A stretch of DNA of 6,055 bases from CAYJAD01 sp964372165 (GCA_964372165.1 CAYJPT010000139.1:1-6055); one strand, 5' to 3'; counted from the first letter of the stretch, positions 1 to 5,259 are shown. Translations and numbers: made by a program. The notes: generated by a model from the sequence alone, not told the origin.

Positions 1-38
1 CTCTTGATTTATCGGTCGCATTGACTGCTGTCAACGCG

Positions 39-79
39 CCATAAGACTCAGCAGAATGAATTGTGCAGGAGTCTTATGG
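39..79 (+). terminator. Hairpin, probable 3' end of an upstream unit
   Basis: An 11-bp perfect inverted repeat (39-49 with 69-79, CCATAAGACTC and its complement) encloses a 19-base loop. One frame entering from the left end runs open to a TAA at 42-44, so the stem could overlap the stop codon of an upstream gene, but too little is present to identify one. No run of T follows the stem, so this is not a textbook intrinsic terminator. It could also be an mRNA 3'-end stabiliser or a regulatory site. The role is inferred from position and symmetry only. Confidence 0.4.
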
Positions 80-99
80 TGACATATTATAAAGTGTTT

Positions 100-127
100 T
101 TGAATTGAATATAGAGTTGGATATAAT
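100..127 (+). promoter_or_regulatory. Possible sigma-70 promoter for the transglycosylase-like gene
   Basis: TTGAAT (100-105), a 16-base spacer and a consensus TATAAT (122-127) form a good sigma-70 match. A start site about 7 bases after the -10 would fall on or beside the GAGG ribosome-binding site (131-134), which would give almost no leader. An alternative -10, TATTAT at 85-90, lies further upstream with only a weak -35 (TTGTGC, 61-66, 18-base spacer). The region is AT-rich, so chance matches are likely. Confidence 0.3.
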
Positions 128-142
128 AACGAGGTTTTACTT

Positions 143-847
143 ATGGCACAATTTTATGCAGTTAAAAATGGTAAATTGGTTTCATGTATAATAAGAGAAA
201 AATCATACATACCCTATGTATTTTTATTTCTATTGGCATTGGGTTGCGGTTTGGGTGCTTATATATATGCCATGAAAAAGTTTGCAATACCGCAAGATAG
301 CATGGTTTTAACAACAAGTGAGTATGAGCATTTGAAGAGCATTGAAGAGGAGTTTGCACGTAGTTTAGAAAACGATATCAAAAAGCAAGAATATGTATTG
401 TCACGTGAGCAGCTAAAACAGGTTTTTCAGCATGCTTTTCCAGAGGTTAGGTTAGACAAGGACGTGGAAGATCAATATTTAGAGGCGGTTGACACATGGT
501 CTGCGCATTACTCCATGCCTCCACTCTTGGTTTTGAGTATTATTTGGCGTGAAAGTTTTTTTAATGCTAAAACATTGTCTTCGGCCAATGCCCGAGGCCC
601 TATGCAAGTAATTTATATTTATCATAAAGAAAAGTTGGATAGCATCAACAAGGGTGAATTGGATTTGCATGATATTAACATTGGAGTAAGAGTTGGTGTT
701 CAAGTTTTGCGTGAATACTTTGATAGATATGACCGTAATATCTTCCGGGCAATGCAGGCCTATGTAGGTGGTGAGCATAAGACATATGCTCGTGATATTT
801 TAACTCGGTACTTTAATGCGCGCATTTATATGGAAGAGCAGTTATAA
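143..847 (+). CDS. Membrane-anchored lytic-transglycosylase-like (SLT-fold) protein
   Basis: This 234-residue protein has a short positively charged N-terminus, one transmembrane helix at about residues 21-44, a charged and probably helical stretch (about 56-92), and a C-terminal domain (about 103-225) resembling soluble lytic transglycosylases. Those enzymes cleave peptidoglycan between MurNAc and GlcNAc. Supporting motifs are WRES (135-138) with the expected catalytic Glu137, the block ARGPMQV (150-156), which corresponds to the family GLMQV motif, and AYVGG (206-210), where AYNAG is usual. The topology implies an inner-membrane anchor with the domain in the periplasm. The start is supported by GAGG (131-134), 8 bases before the ATG. 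The gene stands alone and converges on metF. The drift at GLMQV and AYNAG means that activity is likely but not certain. It could be a specialised transglycosylase of a secretion or envelope system, but no such partner genes lie nearby. Fold assignment is fairly sure; specific role is unknown. Confidence 0.8.
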   Translation: MAQFYAVKNGKLVSCIIREKSYIPYVFLFLLALGCGLGAYIYAMKKFAIPQDSMVLTTSEYEHLKSIEEEFARSLENDIKKQEYVLSREQLKQVFQHAFPEVRLDKDVEDQYLEAVDTWSAHYSMPPLLVLSIIWRESFFNAKTLSSANARGPMQVIYIYHKEKLDSINKGELDLHDINIGVRVGVQVLREYFDRYDRNIFRAMQAYVGGEHKTYARDILTRYFNARIYMEEQL

Positions 848-890
848 TAGCATTCATGCTGAAGCATGTTATGCTTCAGCATGAATGCTA
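848..890. terminator. Perfect 20-bp hairpin between convergent genes
   Basis: Bases 848-867 and 871-890 are exact reverse complements around a 3-base loop (GTT). The stem begins at the base after the TAA of the transglycosylase-like gene (845-847) and ends 6 bases from the metF stop codon (complement of 897-899). Being symmetric, it could end transcripts from both sides. Neither strand has a proper T-run after the stem, so a classical intrinsic terminator is only partly supported. The perfect match suggests selection or recent origin. Confidence 0.6.
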
Positions 891-896
891 ATAATA

Positions 897-1787
897 TTAT
901 GAAAAAAATTGCTTTAACTCGTTTACCAAACGTAAGCATAAGGCTGATCTATTAAGCGTATATAAATGTATGCCAGGTGCGCCGCCATCAATTAGGTGGC
1001 GTATCTGTTCAACAGCAAAGTTAAGTCCTACTTGTCGAACGGCTTCTTCACCGCCAGTTTCATGCGCCTTTTCAAAATCAAGATAAAGTTTGCCGGGGAT
1101 ATTGGCACCACACATGCTAAGAACTTTCTTTATGGATTCAAAACTTTGTACTGGCAGTATGCCAGGTATTACTGGTATGTGTATATTCTCTTGCTTTAAG
1201 CAATGCACAAGGTCAAAATACTCTCTAACGTCAAAAAACAATTGCGTTATTATGAATTCAGCACCGGCACGCGCTTTTGATATAGTAAAAGACCTGTCAT
1301 CCGCAAAGGTTTTTGATTCTGGGTGTGGAGCAGGGTAGCCAGCAACTCCTATGCCCATTTGTGGTTCACTTTTTTTTATGTATTTTACTAAGTCTTCAGC
1401 ATATCTAAATTCGCCCTTATCCCAGTCAAAGCTATTATTAACAAGACTTTCTTGAGGTGGATCTCCACGTAAAGCAAGCACATTATCTACTTTTGCATTG
1501 AGTAGATTCTTAAGGTATTCGCTAATATATTCAGAACTTGAGCCTACACAAGTTAAATGGGCCATTGTTTCAAGCTCCATTTGATGTAAGCGTGTTGCAA
1601 TTTCTAAAGTATTTTGTTGTGAAGACCCTCCAGCACCATAGGTTACAGATGCAAAAAGAGGATTAATTGTTTGTAGCTTTTCAACACACTGAAAAAAACT
1701 TGGCCACTGCTCCTTGTCCTTAGGTGGAAAAAATTCTAATGAAAAAAATGGTTTCTTTGAATTTTGTATAAGTTTTGATATTTTCAT
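897..1787 (-). CDS. metF: 5,10-methylenetetrahydrofolate reductase
   Basis: MetF is a cytoplasmic FAD enzyme that reduces 5,10-methylene-THF to 5-methyl-THF, the methyl donor for methionine synthesis. The 296-residue product matches the length of E. coli MetF. Visible family blocks, in order, are SLEFFPPK with the acid Glu18, FASVTYGAGGS (about 46-56), AHLTCVG (76-82), LALRGDPP with Asp109, GVAGYPAPHPES (148-158), ITQLFFD with Gln182, PVIPGILPV (205-213) and GAPGIHLYTLNRS near the C-terminus. I chose the ATG at 1787 over an upstream in-frame start at 1844. AAGGAAC (complement of 1791-1797) sits correctly before 1787, the family begins here, and the 19 extra residues resemble nothing in MetF. 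The gene is monocistronic as far as visible, convergent with the transglycosylase-like gene and divergent from the DUF2233 gene. A promoter with an overlapping palindrome lies at 1921-1948. Confidence 0.96.
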   Translation of the reverse strand: MKISKLIQNSKKPFFSLEFFPPKDKEQWPSFFQCVEKLQTINPLFASVTYGAGGSSQQNTLEIATRLHQMELETMAHLTCVGSSSEYISEYLKNLLNAKVDNVLALRGDPPQESLVNNSFDWDKGEFRYAEDLVKYIKKSEPQMGIGVAGYPAPHPESKTFADDRSFTISKARAGAEFIITQLFFDVREYFDLVHCLKQENIHIPVIPGILPVQSFESIKKVLSMCGANIPGKLYLDFEKAHETGGEEAVRQVGLNFAVEQIRHLIDGGAPGIHLYTLNRSALCLRLVNELKQFFS

Positions 1788-1790
1788 GGT

Positions 1791-1797
1791 GTTCCTT
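1791..1797 (-). promoter_or_regulatory. Ribosome-binding site that fixes the metF start
   Basis: Read on the minus strand, AAGGAAC lies a few bases before the ATG at 1787. No comparable site precedes the upstream in-frame start at 1844. This decides the 296-residue form of MetF. Confidence 0.75.
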
Positions 1798-1834
1798 AAT
1801 AATAGTTGCTTTGTGTTTAGTTTGAGCAAAACAA

Positions 1835-1864
1835 GATAAATCACATGAGCTTATTTGATTTATC
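1835..1864 (-). other. Stem-loop in the metF 5' leader
   Basis: GATAAATCA (1835-1843) and TGATTTATC (1856-1864) form a perfect 9-bp inverted repeat with a 12-base loop. In the metF transcript it would lie about 50-80 bases before the start codon. It is followed directly by the palindrome AACAATTGTT (1865-1874). The stem is AT-rich and has no T-run, so it is not a clear terminator. I do not recognise it as a known SAM riboswitch. An operator or a translation-control hairpin are both possible. Confidence 0.4.
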
Positions 1865-1920
1865 AACAATTGTTAAAGTGATGTGTTCTATTTTTAACAA
1901 TACATAAATTGCGAAAGCAA

Positions 1921-1948
1921 ACTATATCAATATAGCTTGATATGTCAA
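1921..1948 (-). promoter_or_regulatory. metF promoter with overlapping palindromic operator
   Basis: On the minus strand a consensus -35 TTGACA (complement of 1943-1948) is followed after 16 bases by TATAGT (complement of 1921-1926), a good sigma-70 promoter aimed at metF. Transcription would start near 1914, giving a leader of about 125 bases. The perfect palindrome ATATCAA-N6-TTGATAT (1924-1930 and 1937-1943) fills the spacer and overlaps the -10, which is the expected position for a repressor. In Desulfovibrio the ArsR-family regulator SahR is known to control methionine-cycle genes including metF. It is a natural candidate here, but I have not matched its consensus. Confidence 0.65.
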
Positions 1949-1967
1949 TATACTTTAGTGTGCCTGT

Positions 1968-2070
1968 TTGAAAAAAATTGCAACTAAAGCTATAGCAAGT
2001 ATATGTTTTGGCGTAAAGTTGCTATTATAAACAACTGATTCCGTAGTAAAATTAATACTACGATTTTATT
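1968..2070 (+). ncRNA. Possible small RNA
   Basis: A promoter-like pair, TTGAAA (1968-1973) and TATAGC (1991-1996) with a 17-base spacer, precedes two inverted repeats. These are AGTTG/CAACT (2017-2021 and 2032-2036) and a perfect CGTAGTA/TACTACG (2042-2048 and 2056-2062), the latter followed by the T-rich ATTTTATTAT. The arrangement of promoter, hairpin, then terminator-like hairpin with a T-rich tail would produce a transcript of about 65 bases. No open reading frame of note lies inside it. The base composition makes chance matches easy, so this is a hypothesis. The hairpins could instead be operators for the divergent promoters. Confidence 0.25.
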
Positions 2071-2143
2071 ATGTGATTTTTGGAAAAAATAAAAAAGTAT
2101 ATAACTATTGCTGCAAGTCATGTGCATGTGCAATATTTAACAA

Positions 2144-2170
2144 TTGCCATGAGGTTAGTTATGATATAAT
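2144..2170 (+). promoter_or_regulatory. Extended -10 promoter for the DUF2233 gene
   Basis: TGATATAAT (2162-2170) is a consensus extended -10 element (TG-N-TATAAT). TTGCCA (2144-2149) could serve as a -35 with a short 15-base spacer, though an extended -10 can work with a poor -35. Transcription would start near 2177, leaving a leader of about 48 bases before the ATG at 2225. Confidence 0.55.
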
Positions 2171-2224
2171 TTATTTCTGTGTTACAGATGTTAGTCTTTT
2201 CGCACTTAATCTTTGAGTATAATT

Positions 2225-3046
2225 ATGTATACATTTTTTTTATCTAAAGTTTTTATTTTAATATTTACACTGCTTATGCCATATGCTTGTTTTGCTGCTA
2301 CTGATTCGTGGGAAGTTGTAGAACCTGGTCTTGACTTGGCAACATTTCCTTTGCATGAAAACAGCAACACTCGCATTGTGGTTTTGCGCTTTAATCCAAA
2401 TCATTTTGATTTTTCTATATTTAGTATAAGTGAAAACAGTAGTAATCCTAAAACACTTATGCAATGGGCGCAACAGTTTGACCTTGTGGCAGCAATTAAT
2501 GCCAGTATGTATTTGCCTGACGGCAAGACTAGTACAGGCTATATGCGCTCTGGTGAGCATATCAATAACAAGCATTTAGCTAAAAATTTTGGTGCTTTTT
2601 TTCTATCAAGGCCATACAGCTCTTCACTAGCATCAGTAAGGCTGATTGATCGTGACACTGAAGGGTGGGAAGAGTTATTGGGACAATATCATACAGTTAT
2701 ACAGAACTTTAGGTTAATTGACTCATCAAGACAGGTGCTGTGGTCAACAAAAGGGCAAGCGCACTCCATCGCAGCTGTCGCACAAGATAATTTAGGTAAT
2801 ATTTTGTTTCTACATTGTCGCCAGCCCATCTTAGCTCATACATTTGCCTCAACTCTTCTGACTTTACCTATAAATGTGCGCACCGTGATGTATGTTGAGG
2901 GTGGTGTGCAAGCTGGTTTGGTGTTACGTAGTGCTAAAGAGGACGTTTTATGGGGTGGGTGGCATCCATCGGATATTTTTGTGGGTAGTGTAAGTGTGGT
3001 ATTGCCCAATGTGCTTGGCGTGCAACGTAAGCCTAATAAACAATAA
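2225..3046 (+). CDS. Exported phosphodiester-glycosidase-like protein (DUF2233/NAGPA fold)
   Basis: This 273-residue protein starts with a signal peptide: a hydrophobic stretch over residues 2-20 and a likely signal-peptidase I site after Ala24 (CFA|AT). It should therefore be periplasmic or secreted. The rest resembles the DUF2233 / N-acetylglucosamine-1-phosphodiester alpha-N-acetylglucosaminidase family. Supporting blocks are a beta-rich N-terminal part with TRIVVLRFNP, AINASMY (90-96) followed by a TSTGYM segment, GAFFL (123-127), and MYVEGGVQ (222-229) where the family usually has a DGG-type motif. Family members hydrolyse sugar-phosphodiester linkages, but the substrate here cannot be read from the sequence. 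I preferred the ATG at 2225 over an in-frame TTG at 2213 because the shorter form gives a normal signal peptide, and TGAG (2214-2217) is the only, weak, ribosome-binding site. The gene appears monocistronic, reading away from metF. Family placement rests on motif memory and is moderately sure. Confidence 0.7.
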   Translation: MYTFFLSKVFILIFTLLMPYACFAATDSWEVVEPGLDLATFPLHENSNTRIVVLRFNPNHFDFSIFSISENSSNPKTLMQWAQQFDLVAAINASMYLPDGKTSTGYMRSGEHINNKHLAKNFGAFFLSRPYSSSLASVRLIDRDTEGWEELLGQYHTVIQNFRLIDSSRQVLWSTKGQAHSIAAVAQDNLGNILFLHCRQPILAHTFASTLLTLPINVRTVMYVEGGVQAGLVLRSAKEDVLWGGWHPSDIFVGSVSVVLPNVLGVQRKPNKQ

Positions 3047-3196
3047 TGACTGCTATTAGCGAAGCTTATGTAAAAAAATCATTTTTTTGTAGGTGTAAAA
3101 ATATCTTGAGTGCCTACGAGCTAAGCGATTTGTGATGTATAAATATTTCCTTAAAAAGTCTAATAGTTGCAGTGGCGCAAAGGCGTATAGGTAGTT

Positions 3197-3267
3197 TTAG
3201 ATACAATCAAACAGTAGGTTTTTAAGGTTGTATCTAAGAAAAAACTAGACGTATGGTATGCCTACTG
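3197..3267 (+). promoter_or_regulatory. Pseudoknot-capable inverted repeats upstream of dfx
   Basis: TTAGATACAA (3197-3206) and TTGTATCTAA (3228-3237) form a perfect 10-bp stem with a 21-base loop. Within that loop CAGTAGG (3212-3218) is the exact complement of CCTACTG (3261-3267) further downstream, so an RNA could fold as an H-type pseudoknot with 10- and 7-bp stems. Alternatively these are two nested DNA operators, the second lying just before the -10 at 3272-3277. Whether this DNA is transcribed is unknown, because no strong promoter is seen upstream of 3197. Confidence 0.35.
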
Positions 3268-3271
3268 ATAA

Positions 3272-3316
3272 TATAATTATGCTTAGCGTTGTATGCGCTG
3301 GAGTAGAAATTATTTT
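3272..3316 (+). promoter_or_regulatory. Candidate promoter elements for dfx-rub
   Basis: TATAAT (3272-3277) is a consensus -10 but has no clear -35 at 16-18 bases. This would suit a promoter that needs an activator bound at the upstream repeats. A second option is TTGTAT (3289-3294), a 16-base spacer and TATTTT (3311-3316). Either would put the start site 25-65 bases before the dfx ATG. Neither is strong on its own. Confidence 0.3.
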
Positions 3317-3347
3317 TATTCACTTTAAACCATGCGAGGAAATTATT

Positions 3348-3722
3348 ATGCCTCAATTTTTAGAAGTTTGTAAATGTGAGCTATGCGGTAGTATTGTAGA
3401 AGCACTTAATGGTGCTGGCGGCAAGTTATCGTGTTGTGAGCAACCTATGAAAATTATGCTAGAAGGTACAACCGACGGTGCTAAGGAAAAACATATTCCT
3501 GTGGTGGAAAAGACCGATGCGGGGTATAAAGTAAGCGTTGGTAGTATAGCTCATCCAATGGAAGAAAGCCACTATGTTGAGTGGATAGAGTTAATTGCCG
3601 ACGGTGTAAGCTATATGAAGTTCTTAAAGCCAGGTGATGCTCCCGTAGCGGAGTTTTGTGTTGCAGCAAATGATGTAACAGTTCGTGAATATTGTAATTT
3701 GCATGGATTGTGGAAATCCTAG
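3348..3722 (+). CDS. dfx: Desulfoferrodoxin (2Fe superoxide reductase)
   Basis: Dfx (also called rbo) is a cytoplasmic enzyme that reduces superoxide to hydrogen peroxide, with rubredoxin as a known electron donor. The 124-residue product has both domains of the class I enzyme. The N-terminal desulforedoxin-like domain has the Center I cysteines Cys10, Cys13, Cys29 and Cys30. The catalytic domain has all Center II ligands: His49, His69, His75, Cys116 and His119, plus Glu47-Lys48 at the active site. Spacing agrees with the Desulfovibrio vulgaris protein. I placed the start at the ATG at 3348: GAGGA (3336-3340) lies 7 bases upstream and the family begins with MP. A longer form from 3258 would add 30 unrelated residues. 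Cys8 is an additional cysteine close to Center I that I do not recall as a ligand. rub follows after 12 bases, so the two are almost certainly co-transcribed. Confidence 0.97.
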   Translation: MPQFLEVCKCELCGSIVEALNGAGGKLSCCEQPMKIMLEGTTDGAKEKHIPVVEKTDAGYKVSVGSIAHPMEESHYVEWIELIADGVSYMKFLKPGDAPVAEFCVAANDVTVREYCNLHGLWKS

Positions 3723-3726
3723 AGGA
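3721..3726 (+). promoter_or_regulatory. rub ribosome-binding site overlapping the dfx stop codon
   Basis: AGAGGA (3721-3726) overlaps the last two bases of the dfx TAG stop (3720-3722) and lies 8 bases before the rub ATG. The overlap suggests translational coupling of the two proteins. Confidence 0.7.
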
Positions 3727-3734
3727 ATAGAATT

Positions 3735-3890
3735 ATGCAAAAATATGTATGTGATCTTTGCGGTTATGAGTATGACCCAGCCGTAGGTGATGAGCCAGAT
3801 GTACCAGCAGGTACTGAGTTTGAAAAAGTTCCAGCTGATTGGGTTTGTCCAGTGTGTGGAGCAGGTAAGGACCAATTTAGTCCTTCCTAA
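3735..3890 (+). CDS. rub: Rubredoxin
   Basis: This 51-residue protein is a small cytoplasmic electron carrier with one iron bound by four cysteines. The two knuckles are CDLCG (Cys6, Cys9) and CPVCG (Cys38, Cys41), with the family's YEYDP (11-15) and PADWVCP (33-39) blocks intact. The sequence between the knuckles is about one residue shorter than in the D. vulgaris protein as I recall it, in the loop around GDEPDVPAG. Rubredoxin donates electrons both to Roo for oxygen reduction and to desulfoferrodoxin, so its place between dfx and roo fits its job. It starts 12 bases after dfx and is separated from roo by a hairpin and 166 bases in total. Confidence 0.97.
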   Translation: MQKYVCDLCGYEYDPAVGDEPDVPAGTEFEKVPADWVCPVCGAGKDQFSPS

Positions 3891-3897
3891 TATATAC

Positions 3898-3935
3898 TTT
3901 AACCATGCAGCGTAAAAAAAAGCTGCATGGTTAAA
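3898..3935 (+). terminator. Perfect 14-bp hairpin after rub
   Basis: TTTAACCATGCAGC (3898-3911) and its exact complement (3922-3935) enclose a 10-base, A-rich loop (3912-3921). It begins 7 bases after the rub stop codon. No T-run follows, so it may be an inefficient terminator or an mRNA-stabilising or processing element between dfx-rub and roo. Either would allow the small rubredoxin and Dfx proteins to be made in excess over Roo. Confidence 0.55.
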
Positions 3936-4045
3936 CATGATAGCATCAACCAATGAACTAGATTAATATATTCAGTGCATTTAGGGTGCTTTAAGCCAAT
4001 GTGCTTTTTGTCAGTTGTTAATGTGTTTTATCAGGTAGAAGATTT

Positions 4046-4050
4046 AGGAG
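4046..4050 (+). promoter_or_regulatory. roo ribosome-binding site
   Basis: AGGAG (4046-4050) lies 6 bases before the roo ATG, one of the strongest ribosome-binding sites in the window. In the rest of the rub-roo gap (3936-4045) I see no convincing promoter, only three loose GTGC-plus-T-rich units starting at 3975, 3986 and 4001. Confidence 0.7.
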
Positions 4051-4056
4051 AAAAAA

Positions 4057-5259
4057 ATGCAGCCTTTAGAAATTAAAAAAGATATTTTTTGGGTTGGAGC
4101 CGTTGATTATAACAATAGAGATTTTCATGGTTATTCGGTTTCACCAAAAGGGTCTACTTACAATGCTTACGTGATAAAAGACGAAAAAACAGTTCTTTTT
4201 GATACGGTTTCAGCCCATTGCACCAATACCATGCTGTGCCGATTAGCGCATGTAACACCTTTAGAAAAAGTTGATTACATTGTTTGCAATCATTTAGAGC
4301 TTGACCATGCGGGTGCTTTGGCAGAGCTGGTAAAACGCTGCAAACCAGAAAAGATTTTTTGCTCCGCAATGGGTCTTAAATCCATGGCTGGTTATTTTGA
4401 CATTAGCGATTGGCCTGTTGAGGCTGTGCAAAACGGTGCTGAAATATCCATAGGCAGCCGTACCATCAAATTTTTTGAAACACGTATGCTGCATTGGCCT
4501 GATAGCATGGTTTCATATATTCCAGAAGATAAATTACTTATTTCCAATGATGCGTTTGGGCAAAATATAGCTTCATCACAGCGCTTTGGTGATGAGGTTT
4601 GTCAAGAAATGGTGTTACAATTAGTAAAGGAATACTATTATAATATTGTTTTGCCATTTTCGTCGCAAGTTATAAAAGCCATAGATGCACTTGCCCCCTT
4701 GGATATTGATATGATTGCGCCAGATCACGGCTTAATCCATCGTGGCTCTGATGGTGTGCGTTTTATTATGAATTTGTATAAAGAAATGGCCGAGCAAAAA
4801 CCCCAAAAGCGTGCTGTCATAATCTATGATACCATGTGGCATAGTACTGAAAAAATGGCCTATGCTATCGGTAGTGGGCTTGAAGCAGTAGGTGTGCCAA
4901 TGCGCATTATGTCGCTTAAGCAAAATCACCATAGTGCTGTCATGACTGAATTAGCAGATTGTGGTGCAGTAATAGTTGGTAGCCCAACTCACAATAATAA
5001 TGTTATGCCATATATTGCATCAATGCTTACATATATGAAAGGTCTGCGCCCATTAAATCGAGTTGGTGCGGCTTTTGGTTCATATGGCTGGTCTGGTGAA
5101 AGCCCTAAAATTATACATGAATGGCTGCAATCAATGAAGATGGATATGGTAGGTGATCCTTTACGTCAGCAATGGTCAACTTCACACGATAGCATTGCCG
5201 CTTGTTATGAACTTGGTAAAAGTGTGGGTGAAGCATTAATTGCAAAAATTGGCGAATAA
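4057..5259 (+). CDS. roo: Rubredoxin:oxygen oxidoreductase (flavodiiron protein)
   Basis: Roo takes electrons from rubredoxin and reduces O2 to water in the cytoplasm; some flavodiiron proteins also reduce NO. The 400-residue length matches the 402-residue D. gigas enzyme. The N-terminal metallo-beta-lactamase domain (about 1-250) carries the full diiron site: His79, Glu81 and Asp83 in NHLELDHAG, His146 in MLHWPDS, Asp165 in SNDAFG and His224 in APDHG. The C-terminal flavodoxin domain (about 252-400) has the FMN phosphate loop YDTMWHSTEKMA (257-268), GSPTHNNN (308-315) and FGSYGWSGES (340-349). There is no additional rubredoxin or flavin-reductase domain, so this is the simple two-domain class that depends on a separate rubredoxin. 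That rubredoxin is encoded 166 bases upstream. purN follows after 30 bases and may be co-transcribed. Confidence 0.96.
   Translation: MQPLEIKKDIFWVGAVDYNNRDFHGYSVSPKGSTYNAYVIKDEKTVLFDTVSAHCTNTMLCRLAHVTPLEKVDYIVCNHLELDHAGALAELVKRCKPEKIFCSAMGLKSMAGYFDISDWPVEAVQNGAEISIGSRTIKFFETRMLHWPDSMVSYIPEDKLLISNDAFGQNIASSQRFGDEVCQEMVLQLVKEYYYNIVLPFSSQVIKAIDALAPLDIDMIAPDHGLIHRGSDGVRFIMNLYKEMAEQKPQKRAVIIYDTMWHSTEKMAYAIGSGLEAVGVPMRIMSLKQNHHSAVMTELADCGAVIVGSPTHNNNVMPYIASMLTYMKGLRPLNRVGAAFGSYGWSGESPKIIHEWLQSMKMDMVGDPLRQQWSTSHDSIAACYELGKSVGEALIAKIGE

Larger units (their letters stand above)
1788..2224. other. Divergent intergenic region between metF and the DUF2233 gene
   Basis: This stretch of 437 bases has no convincing protein gene and is strongly AT-rich. 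It holds the metF ribosome-binding site, a 9-bp inverted repeat in the metF leader (1835-1864), a 10-base palindrome AACAATTGTT (1865-1874), the metF promoter with its palindrome (1921-1948), a possible plus-strand small RNA (about 1968-2070), an inverted repeat TATTGC/GCAATA (2106-2111 and 2130-2135), and the promoter of the downstream gene (2144-2170). The density of symmetric sites exceeds what two simple promoters need. Confidence 0.6.
3047..3347 (+). other. Intergenic leader region upstream of dfx, rich in inverted repeats
   Basis: No gene is supported here. After the DUF2233 stop codon, A7-TCA-T7 (3072-3088) forms an AT-only hairpin that may act as a weak terminator. GTAGG (3089-3093) can pair with CCTAC (3113-3117), and TTGC/GCAA (3167-3170 and 3177-3180) is a minor hairpin. 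A 10-bp inverted repeat lies at 3197-3237 and a further 7-bp complementarity at 3212-3218/3261-3267. Candidate promoter elements for dfx lie at 3272-3277 and 3289-3316. TGCCTAC occurs twice, at 3111-3117 and 3259-3265. The region is long for a simple promoter and may carry redox-responsive control. Confidence 0.5.

Noticed and set aside
479..778. A 99-residue minus-strand reading frame inside the transglycosylase-like gene
   Set aside because: It lies fully antisense to a gene with clear motifs and shows no recognisable domain or start signal.
1788..1844. A 19-residue N-terminal extension of MetF
   Set aside because: AAGGAAC precedes the ATG at 1787 and that form equals the usual 296-residue MetF.
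1788..1914. A SAM riboswitch in the metF leader
   Set aside because: The leader is too AT-rich, and I find only one simple 9-bp stem and none of the multi-helix junction or conserved core expected of known SAM classes.
2213..2224. TTG start for the DUF2233 protein
   Set aside because: No ribosome-binding site lies before it, and the ATG at 2225 gives a cleaner signal peptide.
2270..2300. A lipoprotein signal (Cys22 of the DUF2233 protein)
   Set aside because: The residues before the cysteine (MPYAC) do not form a lipobox. A signal-peptidase I site after Ala24 fits better.
3258..3347. A 30-residue N-terminal extension of desulfoferrodoxin from an upstream ATG at 3258
   Set aside because: The extension resembles nothing in the family, has no ribosome-binding site, and the ATG at 3348 has GAGGA at the right distance and gives the standard MP start and ligand numbering.
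3624..3953. A 109-residue reading frame on the minus strand across the dfx end and rub
   Set aside because: It is antisense to two certain genes and crosses the hairpin after rub. The protein has no recognisable family features, so it is a shadow of coding bias.
3975..4008. Three GTGC-plus-T-rich units as a regulatory repeat upstream of roo
   Set aside because: Spacing is irregular (11 and 15 bases) and the units are short and imperfect, so chance in AT-rich DNA is the simpler reading.
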